Origin: Aptenodytes patagonicus
Taxonomy: Eukaryota > Chordata > Aves > Sphenisciformes > Spheniscidae
NCBI RefSeq assembly: GCF_965638725.1
Contig: NC_134958.1
Coordinates: 20,615,964 to 20,679,963 of the forward strand
Direction of reading: 5' to 3'
DNA: 64,000 nt
In this document: positions 53,701 through 64,000 of the stretch, piece by piece
Numbering within the stretch: position 1 is the first letter of the stretch
Layout of the letters: each line of letters opens with the position of its first letter
The notes under the pieces: generated by a model
What the model was told of the DNA's origin: nothing
The model's input: only the letters and a program-made list of their open reading frames with translations
Databases searched by the model: none
Made by a program: the position numbers and the translations under genes

Positions 53701-56700
53701 CAATACAACCCTAGACTTGTGAACCACTTACATGTGAATACTGATTTATAAAAGTACATTTGTTATTCAAATATTTTCTACCAAGTCTGAAATAATACAC
53801 AACATAAAAATACAAAAATTGTAATGTGTTTATCAGCCAATTATTATTCCTTTCCACTATGTATGACTGAACAGTTGTGACATGGTACAGGCTGACTCTC
53901 CCAGCCCAGATACCAAAAATTATTTTAAACAGGCAAACAAATAGCAAGTCCATGGGGGTTTTTTTTGTTTGGTTCCCCCCCCCCATGAATAATCAGTCTG
54001 GCTGAAACTGCTGGATCTCTGGAATGTATAAAGGAGACTGTGTACTAGTTAAAAAAAAAAAAAAAGAAATACACTTATCCTACAGTTTAAAGCTAATATA
54101 TGAATGAAACCTCCTCTCTGTTCACTACGTGACCTGCAAGTATCCTGGTGACTGCCAGAATGGATTTGGGAATGTAAATGAATTCTCATGTTTATGGAGG
54201 AACAACTCTGAGAGCCATATAAAATGCAAAAGAACCAAGGCCACCTTTCAGACAGGTAAACAGACAGGCTGGTTGTGGAATCGCCCTGCTGCATGACCTG
54301 CGTAACTCCAAGTGGTATTCCATAAATGTGCCTTGGGAAGCAGGAACTAAAACAGTAATTTAACTTCTGCTTGAAACTGATTCAGATTTAACTCACAAAA
54401 CAGTATCTTGATTATATGCCAGTTTCTGCAAAACATAACTCTAATGACGAGAGAAGGTATTCAGCTCTTTGCTGGAGGCATTTCTGATGGACAGTCATCA
54501 TCCCAGATTCCACAGCTATGATGCCATCACATTCTGCTGACAATACAAATACATCATTCCTCCTCTCACCCATTATTTTTTAGTTTTCTTCAAGATGTCT
54601 GTGGCCCTGAAAGCTTAACTTCTTTTTAGTAAAAGCTGGAGCTGCGTACACCCAGGTTGGAGTCTGAGAGCTTGGCATCTGTGTCAAACTTCCCCTTGTG
54701 CCAATGAACAGATTAAACAGAAGTACAGAACTGAATTTCAAGTGAACCTGAATGTATCAGCCGGAATATATACATAGTGATTCTTTTTAAAAAAATACAG
54801 AAACCAGCTTCCTGTTGCTTGCCTGGCCACAGCTGGGGGAGGAGGAGGGTTTTCTGCTATATTATCAATTTTCCACAATAAACATGTAACTTTAAACTCT
54901 CAAACAGAAAAGACTGAATAAATAGCGGAAATCTTTTTAAACTAGCCAAAACACAGACAAATATTTCAGTTCATGGAAACTTGTACCTTTTCCACTGGAG
55001 GAAAAGTGAACATTTATGAATTGCAATAAAATATACTGCTCTTCACATCAGTAAACAACTACCAATGCAGATCAGAGAATTAAGATATCCTCCAAAGAAT
55101 GCCTCTACAAACTGACGTGGAGGGAGTGGTGCATCAGGACGAGTACAGAATAAGCTTCATAACAATACTGACGCTTCTAAAACCGATTACGATGCACCGA
55201 AATGGAAGCGTGTGGAGGGTGTAATCAGGAGGAAGCATCACTACAGAAACATTGCCCAGGCATGCAGGAATGGAAACTCAAAACTCAGTTGGAATTGAAA
55301 TTGGTGAGTGATGTGAAGAGCCACAAGAAGGGCTTCTACAGGTACAGTGGCAGCCAAAAAACCAAGGATATCATGGGCAACTTACTGACACAGGACATGA
55401 AAAGGGCTGATGTACTCAGTGCCTTCTTCACCTTGGTCTTTACTGGCAAGATGAGGCTTCCTGGGTTTCTATGCATAGTGGCAGGTGAAAAGTTTTACCT
55501 ACAACAGCAGAGGAAGATGAAAGTAGGGACCACTTCGGCAAACTGGACACATACAAAAATGTCGATGGGCCCAGATGGGATGCTTCAGAGTACACACTGA
55601 GAGACCAGGCCAAAGTCATCGCAAGGCTGCTCTCCGTCATCTTTGAAAAAGCATGGCAATCTGGTAAGGTCCCCATGACAGGAAAAAGGCAAACGTCACA
55701 CCTGCCTTCAAAAAGGGGAAGAAAGAAGATTCAAATAACTAAAGGCCAATCAGACTCACTTCAGTCCGTGGAAAGGCTATAGAACAAACTCTCCCGGAAA
55801 TCGTTTCGAGCTATAAAATGGTGACTGCGACCAGCCAGAATGGACAGACTTGATTTGGCCTTGGTAAATCCAACCCAACTGCCTTCCATGATGAGATGAC
55901 CGGCTCTGAGATAGGGAGAGCAGTGGCATGTTGTTTACCTTTAACAAGGTCTCCCCCAGCATCCTTGGAAGGTTTGGACTGGGTGGACTTGGAGTAACAG
56001 GTGAATAAAAAATTGCCGGGATAATTAGTCTTTGAGAACAGTGGTCAACATTTAGGTCTAGCTAGCAGTCAATTACAAGTGACATTCTTCAGGGGTTAGT
56101 CCTGAGAACAATAGTGTTTAATGACTGCATTATTGTCTTGGACAATAGAATGCACCCTCACCAGCTTCAAAGATGACACCAAACTCGGGGAATTGGCCAA
56201 CACGCCAAAAGGCAAGGCTGCGATTCAGATGGACCTCAGCAAACCGGAGGAATGGGCTGACATAAACCTCAAAGCTCAACAAGGGTGAGCCTAAGTCTTG
56301 TATTTGGGGTAGGATAACCCCATGCAACAGCACAGACTGGATGCCAGCTGGCTCAGCAGAAAACCCCCTGTGGTTCCTGGTGGACAAGTTGAATGCAAGT
56401 CAGTAGTACATCCCCGTGGAGATAAAAGGCTAACTGCATCCTGGGCTGCATTAGCAAGATTATAACCAGCAGATCAAGCAAAGTGGTTATTTCCCCCTAC
56501 TCAGTACTCATGAGGGTGCACCTGAAGCAGCGTGCAGCTTTGGAAGCCCCAGTGCAAGACAGAGATCCTGACAAACTAAAGCAAGTCCAGAAGAGGGACT
56601 CCCAGATGGTCAGGGGCCTGGAGCCCACCATGTATGAGAAGCCCTTAAAGGGGCTGGGTTTCTTCAATCTGGAGAAGAGAAGACAAAGAATGAATCTAAC

Positions 56701-58927
56701 TGCAGTCTGCCACAGACTGAAGAGGGGTGCTATAAAGAAGACAGATTCTTCTGAGAGGCACACAGCAGAAGAACAAGAGGCAATGGACATGAGCTGCAGC
56801 AAGGAAAATTCTTGCTAGATAAAGTAAAATAATTTCACAATGCAGGTGACAGCCTTAGAAGAGGGACTGAGAGGCTGTGGAATCTCCACCCTTAGAGGTT
56901 TTCAAAACTCAGCTGAACAAAGCCATGAGCCCTCCTGTGAGCAGAAAGCTGGACTAGTTGTCCTCCAGTGGTCTTTTCCAACATAATGTGTGATTCCATC
57001 AGTATAAAACCAGCATGAATGAGTTCTCTCTTAACTTTACACTGGTTTTAAGCCAATATAATGCTTGCTGCCAACAGTAAGGTTACTCTGGATTTACGTA
57101 CGCATTAGAAAAAACAAAATCTGGCCTGGTTCCACAGGAATGAGCTTCTATACATTGGTGGAAAAGAATGGGGAAAAAATTCCAGAACAACCCGGAGTCC
57201 TCATCAGGCAAATTTACTCCTGAGGTTGCAGAACATATCAATTATAAAATGAGAAAGACAGTTCTGCATAACTAGAAAACATCAGTGTCTCCTTCTTTTC
57301 TCTTGATATAAGAAACAGACCCACTGCAACTAGACACTGAGCTTCCTTCTCCCAAAAGATTTTTGGGAGAAGTTTTTGACATTCAGTCCTCATTTTACCA
57401 CTCAGCATCTGCATAGCTGTGTGATGTTTCCAAGTCAAACACTGCTTCTCATTTAAATGGATAACAAGTAGTGCCACAGATTCCCAAAGTCAAATAGAAG
57501 ACGAAGGCTAACTTAAATTGTAAGCTCCTGATTCATCAACTTAGCAACATACCTAAACTCAAACAAAGGAACTGCTTAATTAAAATGGATGGGGTGTGAC
57601 TTGTGTTTGCAGGAAAATTATGATGGAACAGCTGGAACGGCTTCTATCCTCAATCGTTCACCTCACCTTTCTTCCAGAGGCTGTGGTCACCTCTGCAGGA
57701 GTGGCTGAATGGCATGTGCATTCCTTCCTGAGCATTGTGGTTTACAGCCCAGCATATTACTCTGAACTGCAGCCAGCAGCACCCTCTGGGAGAGAAGCAG
57801 GGTAGATAGCTGACAGCAGTAACCAGCGTCCCAGATAAATTCTTAGAAAAATAGGTCAGAGCCTTCATGAGCACACAAGCAAGTACTCTGCAGAATCACA
57901 GCCTCAGTAATAATCTACGTATACAATGTGTCTCTCAAATAGTTCAATAAAAATACCCTGAAGTTGAAAACAGAAGTTAGTTATCACCTTTACCCACCCA
58001 GATTTATTTTCTGCTTACTGAAAATGAAAAAGCAAATGCCTAGCAGTTCAATTCTTGGAAAGAAACCTATTGCGTATCAAAGAATTACCATTTTAAAAAT
58101 AAATATATATGCATATAGGTGTATATGTATTTATACATATATATAAAGTCTGCATGTGAGATTCCTACATAGATCTGTTATTTTTCAAAACCCACTTGCA
58201 GTCATTGCTTCAGTTGTCTCATAGAACAAATATTCCCTGTTTAAATGAGCAAATTTAGATACCAGTAGCAGCCTCACCAAGGCAACAGGGAGCTCCCTCA
58301 GGGCTGCAAACCTTCCAGAGAACCTTGGAAAGTTCTGCTAGTAAACCTCCTTTAAGCCACATGGTAGCACAACTAGGTTAATTTACCACTGCAATTCGTT
58401 TAACATTACAGTAGTATACATATGCTACAATGCAACACAGAACTGACCAAAGTACAGATATTCCTTTACAGCCTCCAGTTATTACACAGTATGCCAAATC
58501 CTCAACAGCTGACAGCTGGTAAGCAGGTTGTGATGCCAAAGGTAACACAACAATTGGTATGATTTTCCATGGGATCAAGATATTTTTCACTTTTATCTAA
58601 TAATTGTCTCAAATACAGACAAAACCTGGGAGAAGCTACTGAATTCATGCAAGTTTACAGAAAGCTCCTGAAAATTTTTCAGTTGCCCTGATTGACTTCA
58701 GTTTGATTTTATTTTTGGCTGCCTCTCGTTATCCCAGCCATGAAAAATTGTCAGTCATAACTTGCCAGAATAGACACAAAAATTACATTAAAAAAAATTC
58801 TAAAAAGAGCTCAAATTTCCAGGGATCATCTTTTACATGCTTACCTGTTGGCTCTATGCCTTCATCTTGGGTCTCCTCCAAATAAGACAGCGAATCTCGG
58901 CAGATAGTCTGTGCATCTGTAAAGGTT
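32653..58927 (-). CDS. ACSBG1: ACSBG1, bubblegum-family long-chain acyl-CoA synthetase, 5'-incomplete (13 coding exons)
   Basis: Thirteen minus-strand exons join in phase to about 670 residues ending in TAA, against 724 in human ACSBG1; the exon with the start codon is missing. ACSBG1 is an ATP-dependent acyl-CoA synthetase (AMP-binding/ANL superfamily) that activates long- and very-long-chain fatty acids, chiefly in brain and steroidogenic tissue; this is family knowledge. Visible motifs in order: [15 protein letters not shown] loop [11 protein letters not shown] (exon at 43302-43451); [85 protein letters not shown], containing the conserved Asp; [13 protein letters not shown]; and the C-terminal [14 protein letters not shown] with the lysines of the mobile domain. 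Human identity is high throughout except at the N-terminus. ACSBG2 is the alternative paralog, but sequence and the IDH3A neighbour favour ACSBG1. Confidence 0.95.
32730..33436 (-). other. ACSBG1: ACSBG1 intron
   Basis: Last intron, donor CTAG|gtaaga. Nothing else recognised. Confidence 0.9.
33437..33683 (-). CDS. ACSBG1: ACSBG1 penultimate exon
   Basis: Eighty-two codons plus G, from [20 protein letters not shown] to DFSISGGEL, closely matching human LDPDTSDQTDNLTEQAMEFC. Acceptor attttag, donor gtaaga. Confidence 0.95.
33684..34717 (-). other. ACSBG1: ACSBG1 intron
   Basis: AT-rich intron, donor AAG|gtacac. No repeat or gene recognised. Confidence 0.9.
34718..34857 (-). CDS. ACSBG1: ACSBG1 exon (hinge/C-domain start)
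   Basis: Two bases plus 46 codons, [20 protein letters not shown] to SMLLTLK. The split first codon is G|AT (Asp), giving [11 protein letters not shown]; the mammalian protein has KELIITAGG. Confidence 0.95.
34858..37446 (-). other. ACSBG1: ACSBG1 intron
   Basis: Donor AAAG|gtaata. It holds a 7-bp-arm inverted repeat (ATCGGGT/ACCCGAT, 35750-35768) and a short C run near 36.11 kb. No other gene or mobile element recognised. Confidence 0.88.
37447..37664 (-). CDS. ACSBG1: ACSBG1 exon (GD motif)
   Basis: One base, 72 codons and one base: [20 protein letters not shown] to [10 protein letters not shown]. It carries [16 protein letters not shown] and the adenylate-binding [16 protein letters not shown] block. 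Confidence 0.96.
37665..38241 (-). other. ACSBG1: ACSBG1 intron with T19 tract near donor
   Basis: Donor CACAG|gtaact is followed, 9-14 bases into the intron, by a 19-base T run on the transcript (plus-strand A run 38210-38228). No other gene recognised. Confidence 0.88.
38242..38472 (-). CDS. ACSBG1: ACSBG1 exon (YGMSETTGP motif)
   Basis: Encodes [20 protein letters not shown] to GPYIYRQH, including the AMP-binding motif YGMSETTGP. The acceptor is a CAGCAG tandem. The distal AG (exon from 38472) gives the human-like length at the junction; the proximal AG (38475) would add one serine. Both keep the frame. Confidence 0.93.
38473..39549 (-). other. ACSBG1: ACSBG1 intron
   Basis: Donor AGCAG|gtatgt. 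No repeat or gene recognised. Confidence 0.88.
39550..39731 (-). CDS. ACSBG1: ACSBG1 exon
   Basis: Sixty codons plus [22 protein letters not shown] to [10 protein letters not shown], matching human [20 protein letters not shown]. Acceptor ttaacag. Confidence 0.96.
39732..40209 (-). other. ACSBG1: ACSBG1 intron
   Basis: Donor AAG|gtatct. Nothing else recognised. Confidence 0.9.
40210..40386 (-). CDS. ACSBG1: ACSBG1 exon
   Basis: Fifty-nine codons, [20 protein letters not shown] to YFAEPDALK, with the [19 protein letters not shown] core. The human protein has ARYGSQAG where this has SAHCSRAG. Confidence 0.96.
42647..42651. repeat. left target-site duplication gtagt
   Basis: Identical to 43176-43180 on the other side of the LTR. 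Confidence 0.9.
42652..43175 (+). mobile_element. solo LTR of an avian ERVL-like endogenous retrovirus
   Basis: A 524-bp element begins TGTCCTGG and ends CCACGACA, flanked by a perfect 5-bp duplication gtagt (42647-42651 and 43176-43180). The body matches my recollection of a class-III LTR abundant in bird genomes. Features include a CRE palindrome TGACGTCA (42889-42896), a TATA-like acataaa (42905-42911), an ATT microsatellite (about 43010-43047) and ATTAAA (43058-43063). The 5-bp duplication fits the ERVL class. No internal retroviral genes are present, so it is a solo LTR left by recombination. It is antisense to ACSBG1. Confidence 0.92.
43176..43180. repeat. right target-site duplication gtagt
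   Basis: Identical to 42647-42651; it marks the insertion point and shows that both LTR ends are intact. Confidence 0.9.
43302..43451 (-). CDS. ACSBG1: ACSBG1 exon (ATP-binding P-loop)
   Basis: Fifty codons, [20 protein letters not shown] to KGAMLSHDN. It carries [11 protein letters not shown], the ATP/AMP-binding signature of acyl-CoA synthetases. Acceptor ttctag, donor gtatgt. Confidence 0.97.
43452..46264 (-). other. ACSBG1: ACSBG1 intron
   Basis: Donor ACG|gtatgt. No repeat or gene recognised; open frames are short and uncharacterised. Confidence 0.88.
46265..46345 (-). CDS. ACSBG1: ACSBG1 exon (81 bp)
   Basis: Twenty-seven codons, [20 protein letters not shown] to NLYT, aligned with human IWKQLPHLKAVVIYKEPPPN. 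Acceptor ccaacag. Confidence 0.94.
46346..48246 (-). other. ACSBG1: ACSBG1 intron
   Basis: Donor GAG|gtacaa. It contains a G-rich/purine tract at about 46515-46546. A 124-codon plus-strand open frame (47403-47777) has no recognised similarity. Confidence 0.88.
48247..48367 (-). CDS. ACSBG1: ACSBG1 exon
   Basis: One base plus 40 codons, [20 protein letters not shown] to QLDKIME. Human has [20 protein letters not shown]. The first A completes Gly with GG of the upstream exon. Confidence 0.95.
48368..49183 (-). other. ACSBG1: ACSBG1 intron with TA/CA microsatellite
   Basis: Donor TGG|gtaaga. An imperfect TA/CA-rich simple repeat occupies about 48376-48447, next to the acceptor of the following exon. 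Confidence 0.88.
48376..48447. repeat. imperfect (TA/CA)n simple repeat
   Basis: Alternating atatac/acacac/catata runs, interrupted, with several tacatacacacatacatg blocks. Confidence 0.8.
49184..49272 (-). CDS. ACSBG1: ACSBG1 exon
   Basis: Twenty-nine codons plus [22 protein letters not shown] to GAVFA. Human has [20 protein letters not shown]. Acceptor ttttaag. Confidence 0.96.
49273..49601 (-). other. ACSBG1: ACSBG1 intron (329 bp)
   Basis: Donor GAAG|gtaggt. Nothing else recognised. Confidence 0.9.
49602..49819 (-). CDS. ACSBG1: ACSBG1 exon
   Basis: Two bases plus 72 codons, [20 protein letters not shown] to RKAAKSFLK. Human has [20 protein letters not shown]. Strong acceptor actttccag. 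This is the first well conserved exon of the gene. Confidence 0.96.
51522..51546. repeat. A25 run preceded by G-rich tract
   Basis: Twenty-five consecutive A follow gggaggggggg. No adjacent SINE-like sequence was recognised. Confidence 0.85.
55190..57000 (+). mobile_element. degenerate CR1 LINE fragment (reverse-transcriptase region to 3' end)
   Basis: Conceptual translation across several frames shows CR1 ORF2 landmarks in order: [20 protein letters not shown] (about 55309-55370), [11 protein letters not shown], the region around KSMGPDGM (about 55560), [16 protein letters not shown] (about 56169; the catalytic-site motif is normally FADD), and the C-terminal 'LEKRRQR' stretch (about 56670). 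The 3' end resembles the CR1 tail (gaggcaatggacat... to tgtgattccatca at about 57000). Frameshifts and stops break it throughout. It is 5'-truncated, as usual for CR1, and antisense to ACSBG1. Boundaries are approximate. Open frames 55202-55600 and 56483-56818 are remnants, not genes. Confidence 0.88.
58085..58147. repeat. TA-rich simple repeat
   Basis: Imperfect alternating ta/gtata tract (aaatatatatgcatatagg... to catatatataaag). Confidence 0.75.
58845..58927 (-). CDS. ACSBG1: ACSBG1 second coding exon (N-terminal, poorly conserved)
   Basis: Open in one frame between acceptor ttcttttag and donor ACAG|gtaagc: one base, 27 codons ([20 protein letters not shown]...GIEPT) and one base. The final G joins AG of the next exon to give Glu, so [12 protein letters not shown] is read, parallel to human PEEALWTTRADG. 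The N-terminus is not conserved, so the call rests on splice sites, phase, position and the exon count (13 here plus one missing equals the 14 I recall for human). Confidence 0.72.
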
Positions 58928-61900
58928 CTAAAAGAAAACATACCTGTTAAAAAGTTATGCAGGAGTGCTAGTAGCATCCACTACAATCAATATACAGTAT
59001 ATCCAAGAGAAAACAAAAAACACAGATTGCAAGCACTTTGAAATACAAACAGAAGAAGCTAGAAAGTGGAGAAAACTCCACTACAATCAGGTTAAACAGG
59101 GAAATGCCTTCACTCTAAGGATGACATTCTTATTTCATACAGTGGACTTTTGGTTTCAATATCACGGTATACACCAGATGGAGACACTAATTTTGAATCT
59201 TGACAGAGAGGCCATGAACCGTGCAAGTATAAAGCATGAATTATCAACCTTAACCTTGATCATACTGCCACTGTACTAATATCACAATACCTTGTAAATT
59301 GTCACTGTTGATACCTGTTGAAGCTCTGGGGTTAGGGGCTTTTTTTGTTGTTGTTTGTTTGCTTTTTTAAGGCTAGGAAAAGAAGGAGATTTAGTTCCTA
59401 ATAATAATAAAGTTTCTCAAAAACGTCACCAAAGCAACAAATTACCATTATCACACGGATGAAATTAACCTTTCTTGGCTGAAATTAACCAGACGATGTT
59501 TAAAGCACAGACTCAAAAACAGGAAGTCTGTAAGGTAACAGACTGCAAAGGATTATATGAGCAAAAAATCTAAACAATAACTAAGCATTTAGAAATTACT
59601 AACTGCATAAAGCCATGCACTGCAGATTATTCATGAATAGCAGCATGCAGATTTTTTAATTCAGCTGACTTCATTTAATAGGACAAGGGATGGGAATCAG
59701 CAGTCTTCAGAGGCCAAGAACAAGTTTGGATTACCTTCATTCCCTCTCAACAGGTAAACAACAGAAGAGTCCTGAGTGAAACTCAGGAAGTCCTTCCCCT
59801 CCACAGAATAATAAATTAACTCAAAAGGTAGAAAAAGAAAGTCCAAACAACACCCTTCCCGGCTTTCAAATAAATACAACCAACTTCAAAAGCAGGATTT
59901 TACACAGCAGTGTCAGGTAGCGAACAGTCTTCACCCATCAGAAGTGACAATCGCAGTTCATTTCCTCCCTTGCTACTACTATGGTGCAGACCTCCGTGTC
60001 TCAGAGCAGAGGTACAGGTCGCAAAAGCAGCTGAAGGAAAATGAGAAGTCATCACTAACCTTGCCTGCAAGGATATTTCCTCTCTTGTTAATGGCATAAT
60101 GGGACAAAACATGAAAGGGCTTGTCTGATCAGCAGAGAGTTAGGCTCTGAAAATAGTCACTGGCTTGGTGAAGGTGGATGTTGATGAGAAACTGAGTAAT
60201 TTAAATATAGAGGGGGATTATACTGCATTTTGAAAGGTAAGTCTGTCTGATATATGGGAAAATGGTGACTTAATGAAGTGGGATTGCAAGGACAGAACGG
60301 TGGACCAGGAAGACATATTTGGGAATAAAAACAAAACAAAACATCTGAATTAACTTAAAAACATGTGTTTGTCTGCCATCTCAAAACACTTAATAGTTCT
60401 TGAAATTCTTCCTATTTTAAAGAAAAACTACATCTGATGTTTAGTAATCTAATGCAATCTTTTCCTTTAAATATCTTTTGAATACTAAAGCTTTTTTAAT
60501 TTTTATTATTTTACAAAACAAATAAAACAAAGTCTTAGTCAAAAGATAACTGAACATTACTCTTGCCGAAAACGAATAGCAGAAAAGCCCTCAGAAGAAA
60601 ACAAATCTGATTAGTGATGTATCAGAAGAGCCTCCTGTGAGGCTACTCGAAACTTTTAATAATCATCATTAATGACTTTTCCCAGATGAAAATCTCTTTC
60701 GTTTGCTTTATTCTCTTCCACCTGTTACAGGGTACTGGTTCAGTTTATATTATGTTCCCTTAATAGAAAAATAATCAACCAACAAGTCTGAACTTCTGGA
60801 CTTGCTCTAGTAATGCTTCAACATGCAAACGTCATATGAGGAGCTCCGTGCATCTAGTATCTTCAGGAGTGTTAAAGTTAGTAACACTGCATGCAGAGAA
60901 GTTATCTGCCTCTATGGACTAAGCAGTCAATTTGAGAGTTGGGTTGTTTTTGCCCTGAAAGTACAAGCAAGAAATTTTCCCTTCCATCAACAATGTATGT
61001 GCATATTCAGAACCATCCCTTCTGAGTGAAATAGATTTTGATGTTGTTACTTTTAGCTTTTGTTAGGAGTTATTCCTTTAAAAATTAAGTAAAGATCCAA
61101 GAATGGTTTTGTTATCTGGAACTGTTCAAGTAAGACTGAATCAAGCAGAAGTCGGTGGGACTGCTTGATCAAGAGCTTACTAGGCATACTGCAGGAAGGA
61201 GAAAACGCGCTGCAGAATTACTGTTTGGTGGCGAGATGCCCCAGCCAAACCAAAATGCTTTGGAAATCTGGACTTTGGCTGCTAAATTTGTTATTAAGAC
61301 TGAGGTTCTGCATAAATGATTTACTGTTATTAGTGCAGGGACAGCATGTTCCAAAAATCCAACTACCAGTTTAAAAGGGGATTTTCTACATCCGATTTTT
61401 GCATTAAATAAAAAAGTTTATGATTCCAAAGGTAATATGCAAAAACCTCTACAAAGCACAGACACAGGATTTAACAGTAGAGGTCACTTTAGCCAGCCAG
61501 TTAGAACAAAGTGAGTTCATGTTACACAACGTTGACCAGCTAGAACTAAACAAAGCATACTTCTGTATAACTCCATTAGCAGAAGTGGTTTTTGAATGAC
61601 ACTATGTCATTACATATGTGATGTAATTTGGGATTTAATTTCAGGGTACCATTCTATCAAACATGACCTCATCTGCTGCCTGAATTCAATGCACACACAC
61701 ACACCCTTCACCCGAGACAGAGGCACAGCGTGCTCAGGCTGACTGGCTTATCCAGAGGTCTGGGGCAAATCCTAACGTAGCACAACTTGCTTGCAGCTAC
61801 CACCACTACTCTGTGCCAGTTAGATGTTTTATCACACTGAAGCTGTTCTCACACATCAGGCCAACCTAAAACACAAGAATTTGAACATTCTCTATATTGG

Positions 61901-64000
61901 ATTAACAAAGGGAAAGTTTCCTTTCCTTCTTTGTTTCCAAGATTGTAACAGCTTTAGTGAGATTTATCTTTGCAAACCAGTGGAAGTAACGTGTGTGTGA
62001 CTGATACGATAATGGTAAAATAATGACTGTTGTAACCGACAGTCCTTACCGCTGGTGATGATTCACCAGAAGCAAAGCATCCAATCTGAATTTGCTGGCA
62101 TAGCAATTACTTTTTTTAACTAAGTCTATTTGATGGAAACCAAAGAATACAGTTCCATTTCTTATCGTAACTACAGAAACTAAATGTGACAGCTAAATCT
62201 CTCCACTTTTATCATTATGAAATGGAAGCACTCTTTTGCTGGTTACACATTAGAAAAACTGTTTTTTCTGTTACCATAATGATACCGAGTGTCTCATTAA
62301 CGGCACTACTTACTGTGACACTAATTTCCGTAATTTTTTTAGTTTCAAGGGACTTTGGAATTGGCCTTTTCCTTCCACAGGCTCTATGTTTCCTTCTCTG
62401 GTAATTGGAATTTCTGCTTATATCTCATATTCTAGGTCAAATACAGTCAGATATTTGCTGTCCTCTAAATTCTCTCCTCATAGTAAAATCTTGTGAGAAT
62501 ACTAAGAATAAAACTGAAAAGAATCTATAAAGTCAGTCTTTAACATGATAACGAACCAATGATTTCTACAGAGAAAATGTTTTACGGAAATTCTCACTTT
62601 AATAAGCCTCACAGAATACACTGATTGTCCTGTATAACTAAGTTAGAATCTTTTCTCTCAAATTTAAAAACTATAAACTTTATGTTGTAGGGTTCAATAT
62701 ATTTTGGCCTTAATTCTCCAGAGTGATTTCTAAAATCACAAATTGCACCAACGGAATATGAACAGTTATGCAACAGTCATGTTATCATGAGATTTAAGGG
62801 GGAAGCTATTTGTTAAACAGATTACGTATAGTGGCAAATAAGACAATGTCTCTCATTCTTTTTGTATTCCTCTTCCTTATCACTACCATTCAATTCCTGT
62901 AGCTTTGTCAATGTTAAATTTTTACCAGTTGGCTCTCTACAGGGGTTATTAGAATTTAAAAAAATAAACCAGCTTCCTAGAAACTTGCAAAAATAAGCAG
63001 TTTATCAAATAACTACATATGTATATTGTTAATACATTATTCAGTACAAGGTATTCCTTTAGACTTCAGGATATTTACTCATAACCCTTTATATACATAT
63101 AGCAAGTCAAAGTACTTCAAAGTCTGGAAATCACGTTCACAACTGCCACAAAAAAAGACTTAAACATTTTTTTTGCAATTCAAACAGTCAGTAGTTCAGG
63201 TTATACATTCATCCAGAGTACCCTCCTTAGCTTCCAGACCTACAGTCTGGGTTCACGATGAAGCTACCATCTCCTCCTTCCTTTCCTGGTATTTCTAATG
63301 CAGAGGCTTCTCCCATTACACAGCTTCTCTATTCTCACCTTGTTCCTAGATAATGTCGTACCATATGTGTGGGCTCACCACAGAGTGAAAATATTTTTAT
63401 TAACGAATTTTATTCTGGTTTAATGTATGGGAAATGTTCACTGCTGAAGATAATGCACTCATGTATTATCAGATAAGTTGAGATTAATGTGATGCCTAAT
63501 TTTAGAAGAACAGTATGTTCAAGGTGCAAAGCTATGGCTATGGTCAACCATGTTACTGCAGTTCGTGTCTGCTTAACTTCCGAAGCTTTATTACAAATTA
63601 TTGCATGATTTTTATTCTTTCGTTCCTTCAAAATAAATTACCCTGCAGATTGTCTACAATAAAGAACATAGCCAATAATGAGGGAATGCTCAGTTACAGT
63701 GTCTGCTGAGTGCATACAATTTCTCTGTCACTTACATGCTTTTTCCAAAAAGCCAGCCGTTTAGCTTCTCCTGGGAATGCTCTCGTAGCACTGCTTCCAG
63801 ACTCAATGGCTCTCAGGAAGGCTCACTTGTGTTTTGCCCACACTGTGATGATCCAAAGCAGCACAGCTCCTTCATCTGCTTCACTGTTGCTCTGAGCATA
63901 ACATTTACAAGCTCACCTACCAGGCTACTTTCAAGTGGCAGCAAGCATGTTACTACATATTTCTTACAACACAGTCTCCACCTTATAATTAAACTCCTTT
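58928..64000 (-). other. ACSBG1: ACSBG1 intron 1 / upstream region, start exon not found
   Basis: No CpG island and no recognisable first coding exon occur to the right edge, so the promoter and ATG exon probably lie outside the window. A short CA run is at about 61690-61705. Open frames here are under 105 codons and unconvincing. Confidence 0.6.

Larger units (their letters stand above)
49820..58844 (-). other. ACSBG1: ACSBG1 intron with CR1 fragment (9.0 kb)
   Basis: Donor ACAG|gtaagc at the 58845 end. It contains a 25-base A run (51522-51546), a CR1 LINE fragment (about 55.19-57.00 kb) and a TA-rich simple repeat (about 58085-58147). The pyrimidine-rich stretch at 50.22-50.48 kb is unexplained but noncoding in appearance. 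Confidence 0.8.

Noticed and set aside
63700-63920. Possible ACSBG1 first exon near the right edge
   Set aside because: Minus-strand translations give short stop-broken frames without CpG island, clear start or donor; not supported.

Overview
This window is nuclear DNA of a vertebrate, almost certainly a bird. The evidence is large spliced genes with GT-AG introns, a CpG-island promoter, a degenerate CR1-type LINE, and a solo LTR whose ends and body match a class-III (ERVL-like) LTR family common in bird genomes. That LTR type suggests a neoavian bird rather than a galliform, but the species cannot be fixed from sequence alone.

Layout. (1) 1-8988, minus strand: the 5' end of CIB2. Only the first coding exon (8938-8988) is seen; the rest, down to base 1, is intron. 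A small CpG-rich stretch at about 9.34-9.46 kb is the likely CIB2 promoter. (2) About 9.46-16.26 kb: intergenic, no gene recognised. (3) About 16.26-17.48 kb: a strong CpG island with GC boxes, the promoter of IDH3A. (4) 16880-29905, plus strand: a complete IDH3A with 11 coding exons that splice to exactly 366 codons plus stop, all junction phases agreeing. A 3 x 92 bp tandem array sits in intron 1. (5) About 29.9-32.65 kb: tail-to-tail intergenic/3'UTR space with poly(A) signals for both flanking genes. (6) 32653 to beyond 58927, minus strand: ACSBG1, with 13 coding exons in the window. The exon holding the start codon lies beyond the right edge or was not recognised. Its introns hold the solo LTR (42652-43175) and a CR1 fragment (about 55.19-57.00 kb).

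Function. IDH3A is the catalytic alpha subunit of mitochondrial NAD-dependent isocitrate dehydrogenase (TCA cycle). ACSBG1 activates long- and very-long-chain fatty acids to acyl-CoA. CIB2 is a Ca2+/integrin-binding EF-hand protein needed for hair-cell mechanotransduction. The neighbours are not an operon; their order CIB2(-) IDH3A(+) ACSBG1(-) is, from memory, the same as on human chromosome 15q25, so this is a conserved syntenic block. I found no undescribed biological system. The most useful extra signals are the young 92-bp minisatellite, the LTR 126 bp from an ACSBG1 splice donor, a NAGNAG acceptor in ACSBG1, and an open frame running upstream of the IDH3A start.
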